Assembly: GCF_000244875.1 (NCBI RefSeq)
Contig: NC_016791.1
Coordinates: 2,671,001 to 2,735,000 of the forward strand
Direction: 5' to 3'
Length of the DNA stretch: 64,000 nt
From: Clostridium sp. BNL1100
GTDB taxonomy: Bacteria; Bacillota; Clostridia; Acetivibrionales; DSM-1351
The notes under the pieces were generated by a model. The model saw only the letters and a program-made list of their open reading frames with translations. It searched no databases and was not told the DNA's origin. The position numbers were made by a program, and so were the translations under genes. This document shows, piece after piece, positions 1-9,989 of this stretch (position 1 is its first letter; each line of letters starts with the position of its first letter).

Positions 1-1565
1 TTATCTGAGATTTCAAATATAATCTGGTCATCCTTTAAATAGCCGTTTATAACTATAAGACCTTTTTTATCCAGATTTCTTATACCATGATATATAGAAT
101 TCTCAACAAGTGGCTGTAGTATTAACTTAACAGTTCTAAAATTGTAAATTTCATCATCTATCTCAAACAAATAGTCAAATTTGTAGGAAAATCTAAATTG
201 CTGTATCATAAGATAGCTTCTGATGTGGTCAATTTCTTCCCTTATAAAAACAACTTCCCTTCCGTGGCTAAGGCTTGTTCTAAAGAACTTGCCCAGGGAA
301 TCAACAATATCTATAGCATCATCATTCCTATTCTGTTCAAGAAGTCCGATAATAGAATCAAGAGTATTGTAAACAAAATGTGGCTTAATAAGCTCCTGCA
401 TTGCCTTCATTTCCATAACTCTTATTTTCTGTTGATCGTCTTTGACTTTATCCATAAGCTCCCTTATCTGATTCATCATTTTATTAAAACTGCTTGCCAG
501 CTGCCCTATTTCATCCCTGGTTCTTATATCCGCATAAATAGACAGATCATTTTCAGAAGCTTGTTTCATGATGCTCCTCAGCTTCCTCATTGGATTTGTC
601 AGAACAGAGGTAAGATATATGGTAAGCAGTAAAATTATAATGATTATCAAGGTTATAAGCCAGAAAAATACCCCTCTTAGCGTACTGACTTCTCTGGTCA
701 TCTCAGCTTCAGGAGTAACTCCTATGATTTTCCACCCGGTAATGGCAGATGTCTTATAAGTAATGATATAATTTGTGTTGTTTATGCTGTCTACAAGGCT
801 TCCATCTCTGCTATCCATAAGCTTAGGATTTTGAGTTATTATATTTGAAAATCCGTGCTTATCCGAGCTCTGTGGGGTAAATACCACTTCACCATCCTTT
901 TCAAAGAAAACAAAACCTGTTTCACCCAGCTTAATATCACTACAGATTTTTTTCAGGAAATTAACGTCTATATCAATAGCCATAATTCCCATATCTCCTT
1001 TTACAGTGCGGTTCACTGCCTGACCGATGGAAAATACTTTTTTATTCAGAATATTCAAATGTGGCGGCTGTATAGCTACAACATCCTTTTTTTTGGTAAC
1101 CAATTCGCGATATAACGGTTCAGTTGTTATATCTCCCCAGTACCTGCCGTAACAACTTATAGCACTTCCGGAGGGAGACATATATCTTATGTCAACCAAA
1201 TCTGTTTTCATTTGTTTAAGACTGTCAAATGTTTCCCATATTCTTACTGTGTATTTTCTGTTTCCTTCTATATCCCCTGCTTCATTTAATTTTGAATATT
1301 GTTGAAAGTAATAATTGCTTCTTAACCGCATAATATTTTCAATATCACTGATGTAAGTTTCCAGATTTTTGTCAACTCTTTCTATTACCTGTTCCGAATA
1401 GCTTGATACATTTTTGTGGAGGTTTTGCAAATAAAGATGGTATGAAATAAGTCCAAAAATAAGAATAGGAATAAGACCCAAAGCCAGAAAACAAATGGTC
1501 ATTTTGGATCTTATACTGTAAAAACTGAACTTTCTGAACAAACCGAAAAAAAAGTTGTCCTTCAT
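1..1565 (-). CDS. YesM-type sensor histidine kinase (3' end outside window)
   Basis: Membrane sensor kinase that would phosphorylate a YesN/AraC-type response regulator. About 521 codons are visible and the reading frame runs off the left edge, so the C-terminal ATPase domain is incomplete. In order: a first membrane segment near residues 14-36, a roughly 260-residue extracellular sensor of the Cache kind, a second membrane segment near 297-318, a HAMP linker, the phospho-acceptor motif IKPHFVYNTLD near residue 392, and the ATPase N-box LVENSIYHG near residue 490. The ATG lies 2 bases beyond the stop of the sugar-binding lipoprotein gene, so the two are surely co-transcribed and probably form one sensory unit. 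The ligand is not readable from sequence; a monosaccharide is inferred from the neighbours. Confidence 0.9.
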   Translation of the reverse strand, partial: MKDNFFFGLFRKFSFYSIRSKMTICFLALGLIPILIFGLISYHLYLQNLHKNVSSYSEQVIERVDKNLETYISDIENIMRLRSNYYFQQYSKLNEAGDIEGNRKYTVRIWETFDSLKQMKTDLVDIRYMSPSGSAISCYGRYWGDITTEPLYRELVTKKKDVVAIQPPHLNILNKKVFSIGQAVNRTVKGDMGIMAIDIDVNFLKKICSDIKLGETGFVFFEKDGEVVFTPQSSDKHGFSNIITQNPKLMDSRDGSLVDSINNTNYIITYKTSAITGWKIIGVTPEAEMTREVSTLRGVFFWLITLIIIIILLLTIYLTSVLTNPMRKLRSIMKQASENDLSIYADIRTRDEIGQLASSFNKMMNQIRELMDKVKDDQQKIRVMEMKAMQELIKPHFVYNTLDSIIGLLEQNRNDDAIDIVDSLGKFFRTSLSHGREVVFIREEIDHIRSYLMIQQFRFSYKFDYLFEIDDEIYNFRTVKLILQPLVENSIYHGIRNLDKKGLIVINGYLKDDQIIFEISD

Positions 1566-1567
1566 AA

Positions 1568-2635
1568 CTATTTTATCTCCCATCTTTGTTTTCCCTGAAG
1601 GAGTTTAGCAAAATTACTCTTATTACCCAGTTCAAGGCCTGTATCTATAAAACTTGAAGGAATCTTTTCACCCTTAATTGCTTTATACAGATTTTTTATA
1701 CTCAACTCGCCCATCTTATTAAAATTCTGGCCCACCAAAGAATCCGCCAAACCCTTTTCAGCGGCTTCCAGTACCGGATAATAGGTATCTACAAGAATAG
1801 AAATTCCTCCATTTTTACACCATGCATGAAAACCTGGAAGTGATTCCGGCGGCGAAACAAAGGGCCATCCCCCCGTACTAAAAAATACATCCGGAGTATC
1901 CCCTGTCCTAATATGATTTTCAAGCATATCTCCTGCAATATTCACGTCATCATTGCAGTACAGGGTAGCTGTTATATTGAGTTGGATTCCTCCCTCACGA
2001 GCTGTTTCAAGAAAGCCATTGAGTCGCTTGTTCAGATTGTTGCTTTCTTTATCTGCTGTCATTATTAAAAGGTCTAGTGCCTGCTTGTCCTTTCCCTTTG
2101 CCTTTGCTTCTTTTATCAGAGCCTTTCCGCATGCTACTCCCGCCGCATAATTGTCGGTTCCGCAGTAAAAAAGCCTGTTGCTGTCAGGAGAATCCGAATC
2201 AAATGTGGCAACCTTTATACCAGCCTGGACAGCTTTGTCAATAACAGGCTTTATTTTACCGGGATCAATACAACTGATAACAATTCCGTCTACTCTGCGT
2301 CGTATAAGGCTCTCAACTATAGCAATCTGTACATTTGTATCAGACTGCATAGGTCCCTGCCATTCAACTTTAACACCCAATTCCCTTCCAACACGCTCAC
2401 CTTGTTCAAGTGCATCAAGAAAAACAGGGTTATCCAACGATTTTGGAACCATTGCTATTATAATATCCTTTTTCTCAGAAACCTTCGAATTTTCTTCATA
2501 AGATGTGCTTGGCTTAGCTTCTTCGCCTTTTTTTTCATAGGTTGAACCGCCGCACCCCGGTAAAGCTATAAATAACGCCAATACCAAGTAAACGAGTTTG
2601 GTTTTATTGAAAAATCCGCCTTTATCCATTTTCAA
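1568..2635 (-). CDS. Lipoprotein sugar-binding protein (Peripla_BP_4 family) paired with the sensor kinase
   Basis: Extracytoplasmic substrate-binding protein of the ribose/galactose-binding fold, 355 residues. A hydrophobic signal ends in the lipobox LPGC near residue 28, so it should be lipid-anchored outside the membrane. The start shown is a TTG with AAGGAG six bases upstream; an ATG two codons later is poorly spaced. It is separated from the transporter genes by an inverted repeat and abuts the kinase gene by 2 bases, which suggests a sensing role rather than uptake. This parallels the described XylFII-LytS xylose sensor of clostridia, although this kinase is YesM-like. The assignment to sensing is inference; the fold assignment is firm. 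Confidence 0.85.
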   Translation of the reverse strand: MKMDKGGFFNKTKLVYLVLALFIALPGCGGSTYEKKGEEAKPSTSYEENSKVSEKKDIIIAMVPKSLDNPVFLDALEQGERVGRELGVKVEWQGPMQSDTNVQIAIVESLIRRRVDGIVISCIDPGKIKPVIDKAVQAGIKVATFDSDSPDSNRLFYCGTDNYAAGVACGKALIKEAKAKGKDKQALDLLIMTADKESNNLNKRLNGFLETAREGGIQLNITATLYCNDDVNIAGDMLENHIRTGDTPDVFFSTGGWPFVSPPESLPGFHAWCKNGGISILVDTYYPVLEAAEKGLADSLVGQNFNKMGELSIKNLYKAIKGEKIPSSFIDTGLELGNKSNFAKLLQGKQRWEIK

Positions 2636-2696
2636 TCAAAACTCCTTAATTATATCAGTATTTGCCTTCACAGAATTATATCATTAAAGCCGACCC

Positions 2697-2767
2697 AAAT
2701 ATAAATAATAGGATTTCTACCGCCGCTAGTAAATAACACGGACAGTACGAAATCCTATTTTATATTT
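2697..2767 (-). terminator. Long inverted repeat after the sugar transporter operon
   Basis: Arms of about 18-20 bases built around AATAGGATTTC and GAAATCCTATT flank a loop of about 30 bases. It sits 16 bases beyond the permease stop and before the sugar-binding/kinase pair. The T-tract is weak, so this may be a partial terminator or an mRNA 3' stabiliser that sets different levels for transporter and sensor. Confidence 0.6.
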
Positions 2768-2783
2768 GTAAGCTTACCTCTTT

Positions 2784-3956
2784 TTATTTTGATTTTGATT
2801 TAGAAAGTACATCAAATGCAACTGCTACCAATAATACAAGACCTTTGATTGTCATCTGCATGTCACTACCTACTCCGAGTATCGACATACCGTTATTCAG
2901 AACACCCATAACCAGGGCACCAATAACACCCCCAACAACTGTTCCTATTCCGCCGTAAGCAGATGCTCCACCTATAAAGCAGGCTGCAATAGCATCAAGC
3001 TCAAAGTTAACTCCGGCTTGAGGAGAAGCTGCATTAAGTCGTGCAGTGAAGGTTATACCTGCAAGCGCAGCCAACACTGCCATATTTACATATGAGAAGA
3101 AAAGAACCTTGTTGGTATTTATACCTGACAGTTTTGCTGCTTTTTCATTTCCACCCATTGCATAAAGATAACGTCCTGGTACTGTCTTCATTGTAAATAC
3201 TGAATATGCCAATATAAGAATACCAATTAATGCAAGGATTATTGGAATTCCCTTGTAAACAGCCAACCAGTAGGTGAAAACACCTATTGCAGCTACCACA
3301 AGAACTAATTGGATTATGAACAGATATCCCGGTGCAACTTCAAAATCATATTTTTTTCTTTCTGCTCTTTTCTTAACTTCAAGATAAATATATATAATTG
3401 AAACAATTACTCCTATGAATAGAGTTAACATGTTGAGTTTTGTACCAAATCCGTTAAATAGGTCAGGAATGTAACCTGCGCTAATATTAGTAAAGCTTTC
3501 AGGGAAAGGTGAAAGAGTCAACCCTTTAAGCATAGTTATTGTAAGACCCCTGAAAATAAGCATTCCAGCCAAGGTAACTATAAATGCAGGAATTCTTACA
3601 TATGCAATCCAGAAACCCTGCCAAATTCCAATAATAAAACCAATTAACAAGCACAGTAAAACGGCAAGTCCAACATTCATTTTCATATTTATTACAAAAA
3701 TACCCATGATGCCGCCAATGAAAGCACAAACGGAACCTACCGAAAGGTCTATGTTACCGCCGGTTAAAATACATAGGGTCATACCAACTGCAAGGATAAG
3801 AACATAGCTGTTTTGAAGTATCAAATTTGACACGTTCATCGGTAACAGAAGGACACCCTTTGTTGAAATCTGAAAAAATGCCATTATTACAACCAAGGCA
3901 ATCAGCATGGCATACTGCCTTATGTTCTTTTTGAAAATATTTTTAATTGTTTCCAT
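2784..3956 (-). CDS. mmsB: Multiple-monosaccharide ABC transporter permease (MmsB/GguB type)
   Basis: Integral membrane permease of the carbohydrate uptake class 2 (BPD_transp_2) family, 390 residues, rich in hydrophobic segments. The conserved block GGNIDLSVGSVCAFIGG near residues 66-82 and the C-terminal FIGGASAYGGIGTVVGGVIG block are typical of XylH/MglC/GguB. It should form the membrane channel with the ATPase encoded immediately upstream and receive sugar from the ChvE-like protein. Its ATG overlaps the ATPase stop by one base (TAATG) with GGGAGG upstream, implying translational coupling. The exact sugar is unknown; relatives carry glucose, galactose, xylose or arabinose. Confidence 0.92.
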   Translation of the reverse strand: METIKNIFKKNIRQYAMLIALVVIMAFFQISTKGVLLLPMNVSNLILQNSYVLILAVGMTLCILTGGNIDLSVGSVCAFIGGIMGIFVINMKMNVGLAVLLCLLIGFIIGIWQGFWIAYVRIPAFIVTLAGMLIFRGLTITMLKGLTLSPFPESFTNISAGYIPDLFNGFGTKLNMLTLFIGVIVSIIYIYLEVKKRAERKKYDFEVAPGYLFIIQLVLVVAAIGVFTYWLAVYKGIPIILALIGILILAYSVFTMKTVPGRYLYAMGGNEKAAKLSGINTNKVLFFSYVNMAVLAALAGITFTARLNAASPQAGVNFELDAIAACFIGGASAYGGIGTVVGGVIGALVMGVLNNGMSILGVGSDMQMTIKGLVLLVAVAFDVLSKSKSK

Positions 3957-5491
3957 TACACTACCTCCCTGTTACTCTGCATAATGCATTTCATAATGCT
4001 TTCCTGTGATGCTTGACTCCTGTCAAGTTCTCCTACAATCCTTCCTTCATTCATGACATATACTCTATCACTCATGCCAAGTATTTCAGGAAGCTCTGAT
4101 GATATGATTATGACTGACTTTCCTTCGTCTACCAATCTGTTTATTATGGTATATATTTCATATTTGGCTCCGACGTCGATACCTCTTGTAGGTTCATCCA
4201 GAATCAGCACATCCGGTTCAGTATATATCCATTTGCTTAAAACAACTTTTTGTTGATTTCCGCCTGATAAATTGCCGGTTTTTTGTAATATGCTAGGAGA
4301 CTTAATGTTCATTTTTTTACGAAAATCCTCAGCAACACGGATTTCCTGATTCTCATCCACAAGCATATTTTTCTTGAGTTTTTGAATTCCTGAGAGAGAT
4401 ATATTATTTTTTATATCCTGAATAAGGATAAGACCCGCTGACTTTCTGTCCTCAGTTACATAAGCCAGTCCATTATCAATTGCTTGTTTTATATTGTGAA
4501 GCTCGATCTTTTTTCCGTCCTTAACAATCTCTCCGCTGATATTTTTACCATATGACTTTCCGAATACACTCATTGCCAGTTCGGTTCTTCCTGATCCCAT
4601 TAACCCGGCAATACCTACTATTTCACCTTTTTTTACATTAAGGTTTACGTTCTTTATAACCTTTTTGCCTTCAATAGCAGGATCATAAACATTCCAGTTC
4701 TTAATTTCAAAATTTATATTACCGATTTTAGGTGTCCGTTTAGGAAACCTGTCAACCAGCTGACGTCCAACCATTCCCTTTATTATTCTGTCTTCAGTTA
4801 AATCCTCATCTTTTTGGATTGTCTCGATAGTTGCCCCGTCACGAAGAACAGTAATAGTGTCAGCTACCTCCAAAACCTCATTAAGCTTATGTGAAATTAT
4901 AATGGAACTGATTCCTTCTGCTTTTAACTCAAGTATAAGTTTTAGAAGATTTTCTGAATCATCTTCGTTCAATGCAGCAGTCGGCTCATCCAATATAAGC
5001 AGTTTAACGTCCTTAGCAAGAGCTTTTGCAATTTCAACCAACTGTTGTTTACCTACACCAATTTCAGATATAAGTGTATATGGATCTTCCTTAAGACGTA
5101 CTTTTTTCAGAAGTTCGGTTGCCTGAATATGTGTCTTGTTCCAGTTTATAAAACCGTACTTTGACCTTTCATTACGTAAGAATATATTTTCTCCTATGGA
5201 AAGATAAGGTTCTAAGGCTAATTCCTGATGAATAATAACGATACCCATCTTTTCACTATCTTTAATATTACTAAAAATACATTCCTGTCCGTCAAAAATT
5301 ATATCTCCTGCGTAAGTGCCATGGGGATAAATTCCACTTAGTACATTCATCAATGTGGATTTTCCCGCTCCATTCTCTCCAACAAGTGCGTGGATTTCCC
5401 CTTTTCGCACTTTGAAATTAACGTTGTCAAGGGCTCTTACTCCGGGAAAAAGCTTTGTAATATTTCTCATTTCAAGTATAAACTCTGCCAT
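3956..5491 (-). CDS. mmsA: Multiple-monosaccharide ABC transporter ATPase (MmsA/GguA type)
   Basis: Tandem ATPase of a class 2 sugar importer, 511 residues from the chosen start. The first nucleotide-binding domain has Walker [10 protein letters not shown] near residue 37 and Walker [12 protein letters not shown]; the second has the degenerate P-loop GLMGSGRTE usual in this family, signature [14 protein letters not shown] and Walker [13 protein letters not shown]. The frame is open 28 codons further upstream, but the ATG at 5491 has GGGAG eight bases away and begins at the family's normal N-terminus ([13 protein letters not shown]). It is coupled to the permease by a TAATG overlap and follows the binding-protein gene. 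Confidence 0.94.
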   Translation of the reverse strand: MAEFILEMRNITKLFPGVRALDNVNFKVRKGEIHALVGENGAGKSTLMNVLSGIYPHGTYAGDIIFDGQECIFSNIKDSEKMGIVIIHQELALEPYLSIGENIFLRNERSKYGFINWNKTHIQATELLKKVRLKEDPYTLISEIGVGKQQLVEIAKALAKDVKLLILDEPTAALNEDDSENLLKLILELKAEGISSIIISHKLNEVLEVADTITVLRDGATIETIQKDEDLTEDRIIKGMVGRQLVDRFPKRTPKIGNINFEIKNWNVYDPAIEGKKVIKNVNLNVKKGEIVGIAGLMGSGRTELAMSVFGKSYGKNISGEIVKDGKKIELHNIKQAIDNGLAYVTEDRKSAGLILIQDIKNNISLSGIQKLKKNMLVDENQEIRVAEDFRKKMNIKSPSILQKTGNLSGGNQQKVVLSKWIYTEPDVLILDEPTRGIDVGAKYEIYTIINRLVDEGKSVIIISSELPEILGMSDRVYVMNEGRIVGELDRSQASQESIMKCIMQSNREVV

Positions 5492-5637
5492 TTCCTCATC
5501 TCCCTTTACTTTGTATTCGGCTTGCATATATGAAAGCTTATCAAGCCTTGACATATGCAAACCGAACACATCCATGTCCGGTTTGCATAATGTAATTAGT
5601 TTGCTTAATTAAATTATCTGCATATTCCTATTATTTA

Positions 5638-6768
5638 TTACTTCAGATCAGCTTCCTTGTAATAACCACTGTCAACAAGAATTTGCTTGTAGTTGTCTTT
5701 GTCAGCGTATACAGGATCACAGAGGAATGAAGGAACAACTTTGCTTCCGTTGTCATAAGTCTTAGTGTCGTTAACAGGAGCTTCTTTTCCCTGTAACAGA
5801 GCATCAACCATTTCAACAACCTTTGATGCAAGAGTTCTTGTATCCTTGAATATTGACATTGACTGTTGTCCGTTAATCATTGCTATAACGTTTGGCTTAT
5901 CGCAGTCCTGTCCGGTAATAATCGGATATGGCTTGTCACTGCTGCCGAAACCTGCATTTTTGAGAGATGCAACAATACCGATTGCAAGGCTGTCATTTGG
6001 TGAAAGAACTGCGTCAAGTTTCTTACCGCCTGCATAATTAGCTGTGATCAGATTATCCATTCTTGCTTGTGCTTTTGCAGAATCCCAACCTTGGATTGCG
6101 ATTTTTGCAAAATCTTTCTGACCGCTTGTTACAACAAGCTTACCGCTTTCTATATATGGTTTCAAAATACTATATGCACCGTCGAAGAAGTAATTTGCAT
6201 TATTATCATCAGGTGATCCACCAAAAAGTTCAATATTGAATGGTCCTTTTCCATCTTTAAGGCCCAATTTTGTTTCAATATATTGACCTTGAATCACACC
6301 AACCTTGAAATTATCAAATGTTGCATAATAGTCTACGTTTGGACTCTTCATGATAAGTCTGTCATAAGCTATTACTTTTACTCCGTTATCTGCTGCTTTT
6401 TTCAAAACGTCAGTGAGAGCTGAACCGTCAATTGCTGCAATAACAACAACTTTACTGCCCTTAACAATCATGTTTTCGATCTGCTGAATCTGAGTGTTTA
6501 CATCATTGTTAGCATACTGAAGATCAACCTTGTAGCCTTTTCCTTCAAGTTCCTTCTTCATGTTGGCACCATCTTGGTTCCAACGCTGTAATGACTGAGT
6601 AGGCATTGCTACACCGATTAATTGTCCGCTGGCAGCTGTATCTGTAGCTTTTGCAGAATCAGTTGATGCTGCTGATGAAGATGCGGAAGTATCAGTTGAA
6701 GTTCCACAAGCTGCAAGCATACCTACTGAGAGGACAGCTACCAAAATCAAAGCGATTACCTTTTTCAT
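5638..6768 (-). CDS. chvE: ChvE-like multiple-sugar-binding lipoprotein
   Basis: Extracytoplasmic receptor of the transporter, 376 residues. Signal peptide with lipobox LAAC near residue 22, then a serine/alanine/threonine-rich linker. The mature part follows the ChvE family closely: [17 protein letters not shown] near the start, [32 protein letters not shown] and [14 protein letters not shown]. The frame is open upstream, but the ATG at 6768 has AGGAGGAATAAAGAC before it and starts the signal peptide. It is the first and probably most abundant gene of the operon, with the 146 bases to the ATPase allowing differential expression. Family members bind glucose, galactose, xylose and arabinose; the specificity here is not determined. 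Confidence 0.94.
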   Translation of the reverse strand: MKKVIALILVAVLSVGMLAACGTSTDTSASSSAASTDSAKATDTAASGQLIGVAMPTQSLQRWNQDGANMKKELEGKGYKVDLQYANNDVNTQIQQIENMIVKGSKVVVIAAIDGSALTDVLKKAADNGVKVIAYDRLIMKSPNVDYYATFDNFKVGVIQGQYIETKLGLKDGKGPFNIELFGGSPDDNNANYFFDGAYSILKPYIESGKLVVTSGQKDFAKIAIQGWDSAKAQARMDNLITANYAGGKKLDAVLSPNDSLAIGIVASLKNAGFGSSDKPYPIITGQDCDKPNVIAMINGQQSMSIFKDTRTLASKVVEMVDALLQGKEAPVNDTKTYDNGSKVVPSFLCDPVYADKDNYKQILVDSGYYKEADLK

Positions 6769-7001
6769 GTCTTTATTCCTCCTGAAAAATATTTTACCCT
6801 TCCGACGTATATTAGAAGTAAGTTCCGGGAACAATAAGTATGTCGGTCAAGTTTTATACTGTTATATTAATCTTTTGAGGAATCTAAATAAATGTGATTT
6901 TTTTTATAATCCTTTGATTTTTTTAGAAAATTTTTAGTAATTATAGACAAAGACAGACAGAAAATTAATTTGTTTACTATAAATTTTGTACAAAAATAAT
7001 C

Positions 7002-8339
7002 TCATTTCCATACTCTTCGAAGCTTAAGGGTTTCCTGAATATATCCCCAAACAGAAATAGGACTCATTAACATCTGATAAAATAAAACATATAAAACGAA
7101 TCCCATAACATTTTTTCTTACACGCAGATTTAAAGATTTAAAAACACCCTTTTGATAGGTGTACAATACAAAATTCTGAAATAATGCAAGTGGTATTACA
7201 AAAAGAGTCGCCGGGCCCACAATCCAAAAATGCCCAAAAAAGGCCAGTACCAACCCCGGTAGCCAGCAAAACGTATACACAAAATCCATGAACGGCATGA
7301 ATAAGTTGCAACCCGTAAGATATCTCCCATAATATACTGGCTGGGACCAAGGCTTGAATAGCTTCAAGGCTTCAACCATTCCTCTGGCCCACCTGCTTCT
7401 TTGTCTGAAAAAATGCTTCAAAGAAGTAGGAACATCTGTAAATGCAACTGCCAACGGCTCAAAATAAACCCTGCAATTATTTTTTAAAAAACTCCAGGTC
7501 AAAACTATATCCTCTCCTATTGCATCAGGCCAGCCACCCACTTGCCTAATCAGCTTAGTCTTGTACAATGAAAAAGCTCCCTGTGCTACCAATGTGCTTT
7601 GAAACAACCCCTGCAATCTTTTAATACTGGCAATTCCTAAAAAATAGTCCCATTCCTGAATTCTTGCCAGCATTTTCCCACGGCTGTTCCTGACAAGAAC
7701 TGTTCCTGCAACAGCGCATACGTCGTCAGATGAACTTTCCATACGGGCAACAATATTCCTTAAAGCAGATTTATGCAGCAATGTATCTGCATCAAGCGTC
7801 AACACATATTCTGTCTCTACATGTTCCAGTGCAGCATTTAAAGCGAAGTTTTTCCCGGGAGTACTCTCATGAATTACGGTCAGATTGAGCTTCATTTTTT
7901 CTCCTGCTTTTATTGCAGCTTCAGCTGTTTTGTCCTTTGAATTATTATCTATTACTATTATCCTTATTTCTCCCTCATAATCCTGTGCTGCTACATATTT
8001 TACAGTATTTTCAACACTTTTTTCCTCGTTATAACACGCAATCAGTATGGTTACGGGGACTTTGGGCGTAGAATTTTTAACTTCCGGCTGCCTGTCCAAT
8101 AAGAGGCTTGATACCATGAATGCATTCATATATCCGGGGATATATGCTATACCGGCAATTACCAGTATGGAGATTGGCAAAGTTATGTAATGTGATAAAT
8201 CAATAATCCATGGTATGGAAAAATAGATGGATAAAGCCATCCAAATTAGTCCTACAATCATGCTTATTATAAACTTGTTTTTTACAGGGATATAAATTTT
8301 TTTCTTAGTCTTTACCCTGGTTGTCATCATCCGCTTCAT
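7002..8339 (-). CDS. Processive membrane glycosyltransferase family 2
   Basis: Inverting GT-A glycosyltransferase, 445 residues, with two N-terminal and about three C-terminal membrane segments, the layout of hyaluronan, PNAG and related polysaccharide synthases. The catalytic core shows VTILIACYNEE, the aspartates of VIDNNSKDKT and LTLDADTLL, the GED base motif (GEDIVLTW) and QRSRWARG (the QxxRW motif of processive enzymes). The ATG at 8339 has GGAG seven bases upstream; a longer frame to 8441 lacks a ribosome binding site. The gene stands alone, between the sugar transporter and the thiamin operon, so its polymer (exopolysaccharide or glycolipid) cannot be named. Confidence 0.88.
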   Translation of the reverse strand: MKRMMTTRVKTKKKIYIPVKNKFIISMIVGLIWMALSIYFSIPWIIDLSHYITLPISILVIAGIAYIPGYMNAFMVSSLLLDRQPEVKNSTPKVPVTILIACYNEEKSVENTVKYVAAQDYEGEIRIIVIDNNSKDKTAEAAIKAGEKMKLNLTVIHESTPGKNFALNAALEHVETEYVLTLDADTLLHKSALRNIVARMESSSDDVCAVAGTVLVRNSRGKMLARIQEWDYFLGIASIKRLQGLFQSTLVAQGAFSLYKTKLIRQVGGWPDAIGEDIVLTWSFLKNNCRVYFEPLAVAFTDVPTSLKHFFRQRSRWARGMVEALKLFKPWSQPVYYGRYLTGCNLFMPFMDFVYTFCWLPGLVLAFFGHFWIVGPATLFVIPLALFQNFVLYTYQKGVFKSLNLRVRKNVMGFVLYVLFYQMLMSPISVWGYIQETLKLRRVWK

Positions 8340-8478
8340 TGATTTGCTCCGTTGAATGTCATAAATTAATTTACATAATAATACCATTGACGAATTTATT
8401 AAGTCAACTAACGTTAATTTAGTTTTACCAAACAAAGACATTGATTATGCTATTGGCAATTTTTAATCAAAAAAGCAC

Positions 8479-8532
8479 AAAAAAATACCCCAAATCCTTC
8501 CTTTATCCGTTAAGATTTGAGGTATTTTTTTT
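8479..8532 (-). terminator. Terminator of the thiamin operon
   Basis: Arms AAATACCCCAAATC and GATTTGAGGTATTT form a strong hairpin around a loop of about 18 bases, flanked by A- and T-runs on both sides. It lies at the thiE stop and about 140 bases before the glycosyltransferase start, so it should end the thiamin transcript. Confidence 0.85.
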
Positions 8533-9163
8533 AAGCTTTTTTCCCAAATATTTCAAGCATTTTTTCAGCAGATAATTTTATATCCTTTTGTGCAATAATA
8601 GCCGATACTACAGCAATCCCGTCTATTCCCGTATTTTTCAGTTCAACTGCATTCTGTGCATTTATTCCGCCTATCCCTACTATAGGAATTGATACTTCTT
8701 TTAAAATTTTCATGAGAGTCTCTTTGGACACTGACTTTGCATCTGTTTTTGTGCTTGTAGAAAACAAGGCACCCACCCCGATATAGTCAGCCCCGTCTCT
8801 TTGAGCCTCTATTGCCTTCTCAACAGACCCTGCCGATACACCGAGTATTCTGTCTTTACCTATAATTTTCCGCACAACAACAGCCGGCAGATCACTCTGC
8901 CCTACATGAACTCCGTCAGCTCCTATTGCCAAAGCGATATCAACTCTGTCATTTATAATAAGCGGTACCTTATAGTTGTCTGTTATTGCTTTAACTTTAA
9001 GTGCAGTTTGGTAAAATTCCCGGGAAGAAGCTGTTTTTTCACGTAACTGAACCAAAGTACAGCCTCCCATTATTGCCTGCTCTACTGCTTCTTCCAGTGT
9101 TTTGGTACTCATGAGGTCACGGTCGGTTACAAGATAAAGGGTATAATCAATTTTAGAGTTCAT
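8531..9163 (-). CDS. thiE: Thiamine phosphate synthase
   Basis: Joins hydroxymethylpyrimidine pyrophosphate and hydroxyethylthiazole phosphate to give thiamin monophosphate in the cytoplasm. A 210-residue TIM barrel of normal length with family motifs [54 protein letters not shown] and VGIGGI. Its start overlaps the end of thiM by 11 bases, with AAGG nine bases upstream. It is the last gene of thiD-thiC-thiM-thiE, and a bidirectional hairpin follows its stop. Confidence 0.96.
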   Translation of the reverse strand: MNSKIDYTLYLVTDRDLMSTKTLEEAVEQAIMGGCTLVQLREKTASSREFYQTALKVKAITDNYKVPLIINDRVDIALAIGADGVHVGQSDLPAVVVRKIIGKDRILGVSAGSVEKAIEAQRDGADYIGVGALFSTSTKTDAKSVSKETLMKILKEVSIPIVGIGGINAQNAVELKNTGIDGIAVVSAIIAQKDIKLSAEKMLEIFGKKA

Positions 9164-9974
9164 TTATTATTGCCTTCTCTCCGAAAATATTTTCATCCAT
9201 CTTACTAATGGAATCAATTATTGCAATATGATAGCTTCCCGTTCCTTTATGTCCTGCTGCTTCATAGGCAATCTCTCCCGCTATTCCCATTACTGTCACT
9301 CCTGCAACAGCAGCTTTGAAATAATCTCTTTCTGCACCACAGAAGGAGCCAACCAAGGCAGTAGTCATGCAGCCAGTTCCCGTGACATTTGACAGCATTT
9401 TATGTCCGTTGGAGATAGTCACAACGTTTTTGCCATCTGAAACTACATCAACGGCTCCGGTTACGGCTACAATACAACCAAGCTTTGCAGCGGCTTTTTT
9501 TGCAACGGCCGTGGAGTCATTGGATTCAATATCAGTTTCTGATGCATCAACACCTTTTGTTGTGGCATTAAGCCCTGCTATATAAGATACCTCAGACAAA
9601 TTTCCTCGCAAAACACTTATTTTCACTTTATCCAGAATAGTTCTTGTGACTTCATTTCTGAACGTCGAGGCCCCTGCACCGACAGGATCAAATATTACGG
9701 GAATACCCTTCTCATTTGCTTTTTTACCTGATAAAATCATTGATTCCACAGTTCTTTTGTTTAATGTCCCTATATTTATTACAAGTGCGGAAGAAATGGA
9801 AGTGATATCCGCAGCCTCATTAATATCATCTGCCATAATTGGGGAGGCCCCTATTGCCAGAATTACATTTGCACAATCATTTACGGTTACATAATTTGTA
9901 ATATTGTGAATAAGTGGCTTTTTGCTTCTGACTTCAGCAATTAAGCTTGCTATTTTCTTTGTATAATCATTCAT
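9153..9974 (-). CDS. thiM: Hydroxyethylthiazole kinase
   Basis: Phosphorylates salvaged 4-methyl-5-hydroxyethylthiazole, supplying the thiazole half for ThiE. Ribokinase-fold protein of 273 residues. Motifs: [17 protein letters not shown] near residue 20, [22 protein letters not shown] and the anion-hole block [16 protein letters not shown] near residues 196-211 with the catalytic Cys. GGAG sits seven bases before the ATG. It overlaps thiE by 11 bases. No thiazole biosynthesis genes (thiG, thiS, thiH) occur in this operon, so here the thiazole route is salvage; de novo genes could lie elsewhere. Confidence 0.96.
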   Translation of the reverse strand: MNDYTKKIASLIAEVRSKKPLIHNITNYVTVNDCANVILAIGASPIMADDINEAADITSISSALVINIGTLNKRTVESMILSGKKANEKGIPVIFDPVGAGASTFRNEVTRTILDKVKISVLRGNLSEVSYIAGLNATTKGVDASETDIESNDSTAVAKKAAAKLGCIVAVTGAVDVVSDGKNVVTISNGHKMLSNVTGTGCMTTALVGSFCGAERDYFKAAVAGVTVMGIAGEIAYEAAGHKGTGSYHIAIIDSISKMDENIFGEKAIINEL

Positions 9975-9989
9975 AGTTGGTCTCCTTTA

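Noticed and set aside
198-1115. Plus-strand open frames in the first kilobase
   Set aside because: They lie opposite the sensor kinase gene, whose minus-strand frame has clear family motifs but no stop inside the window.
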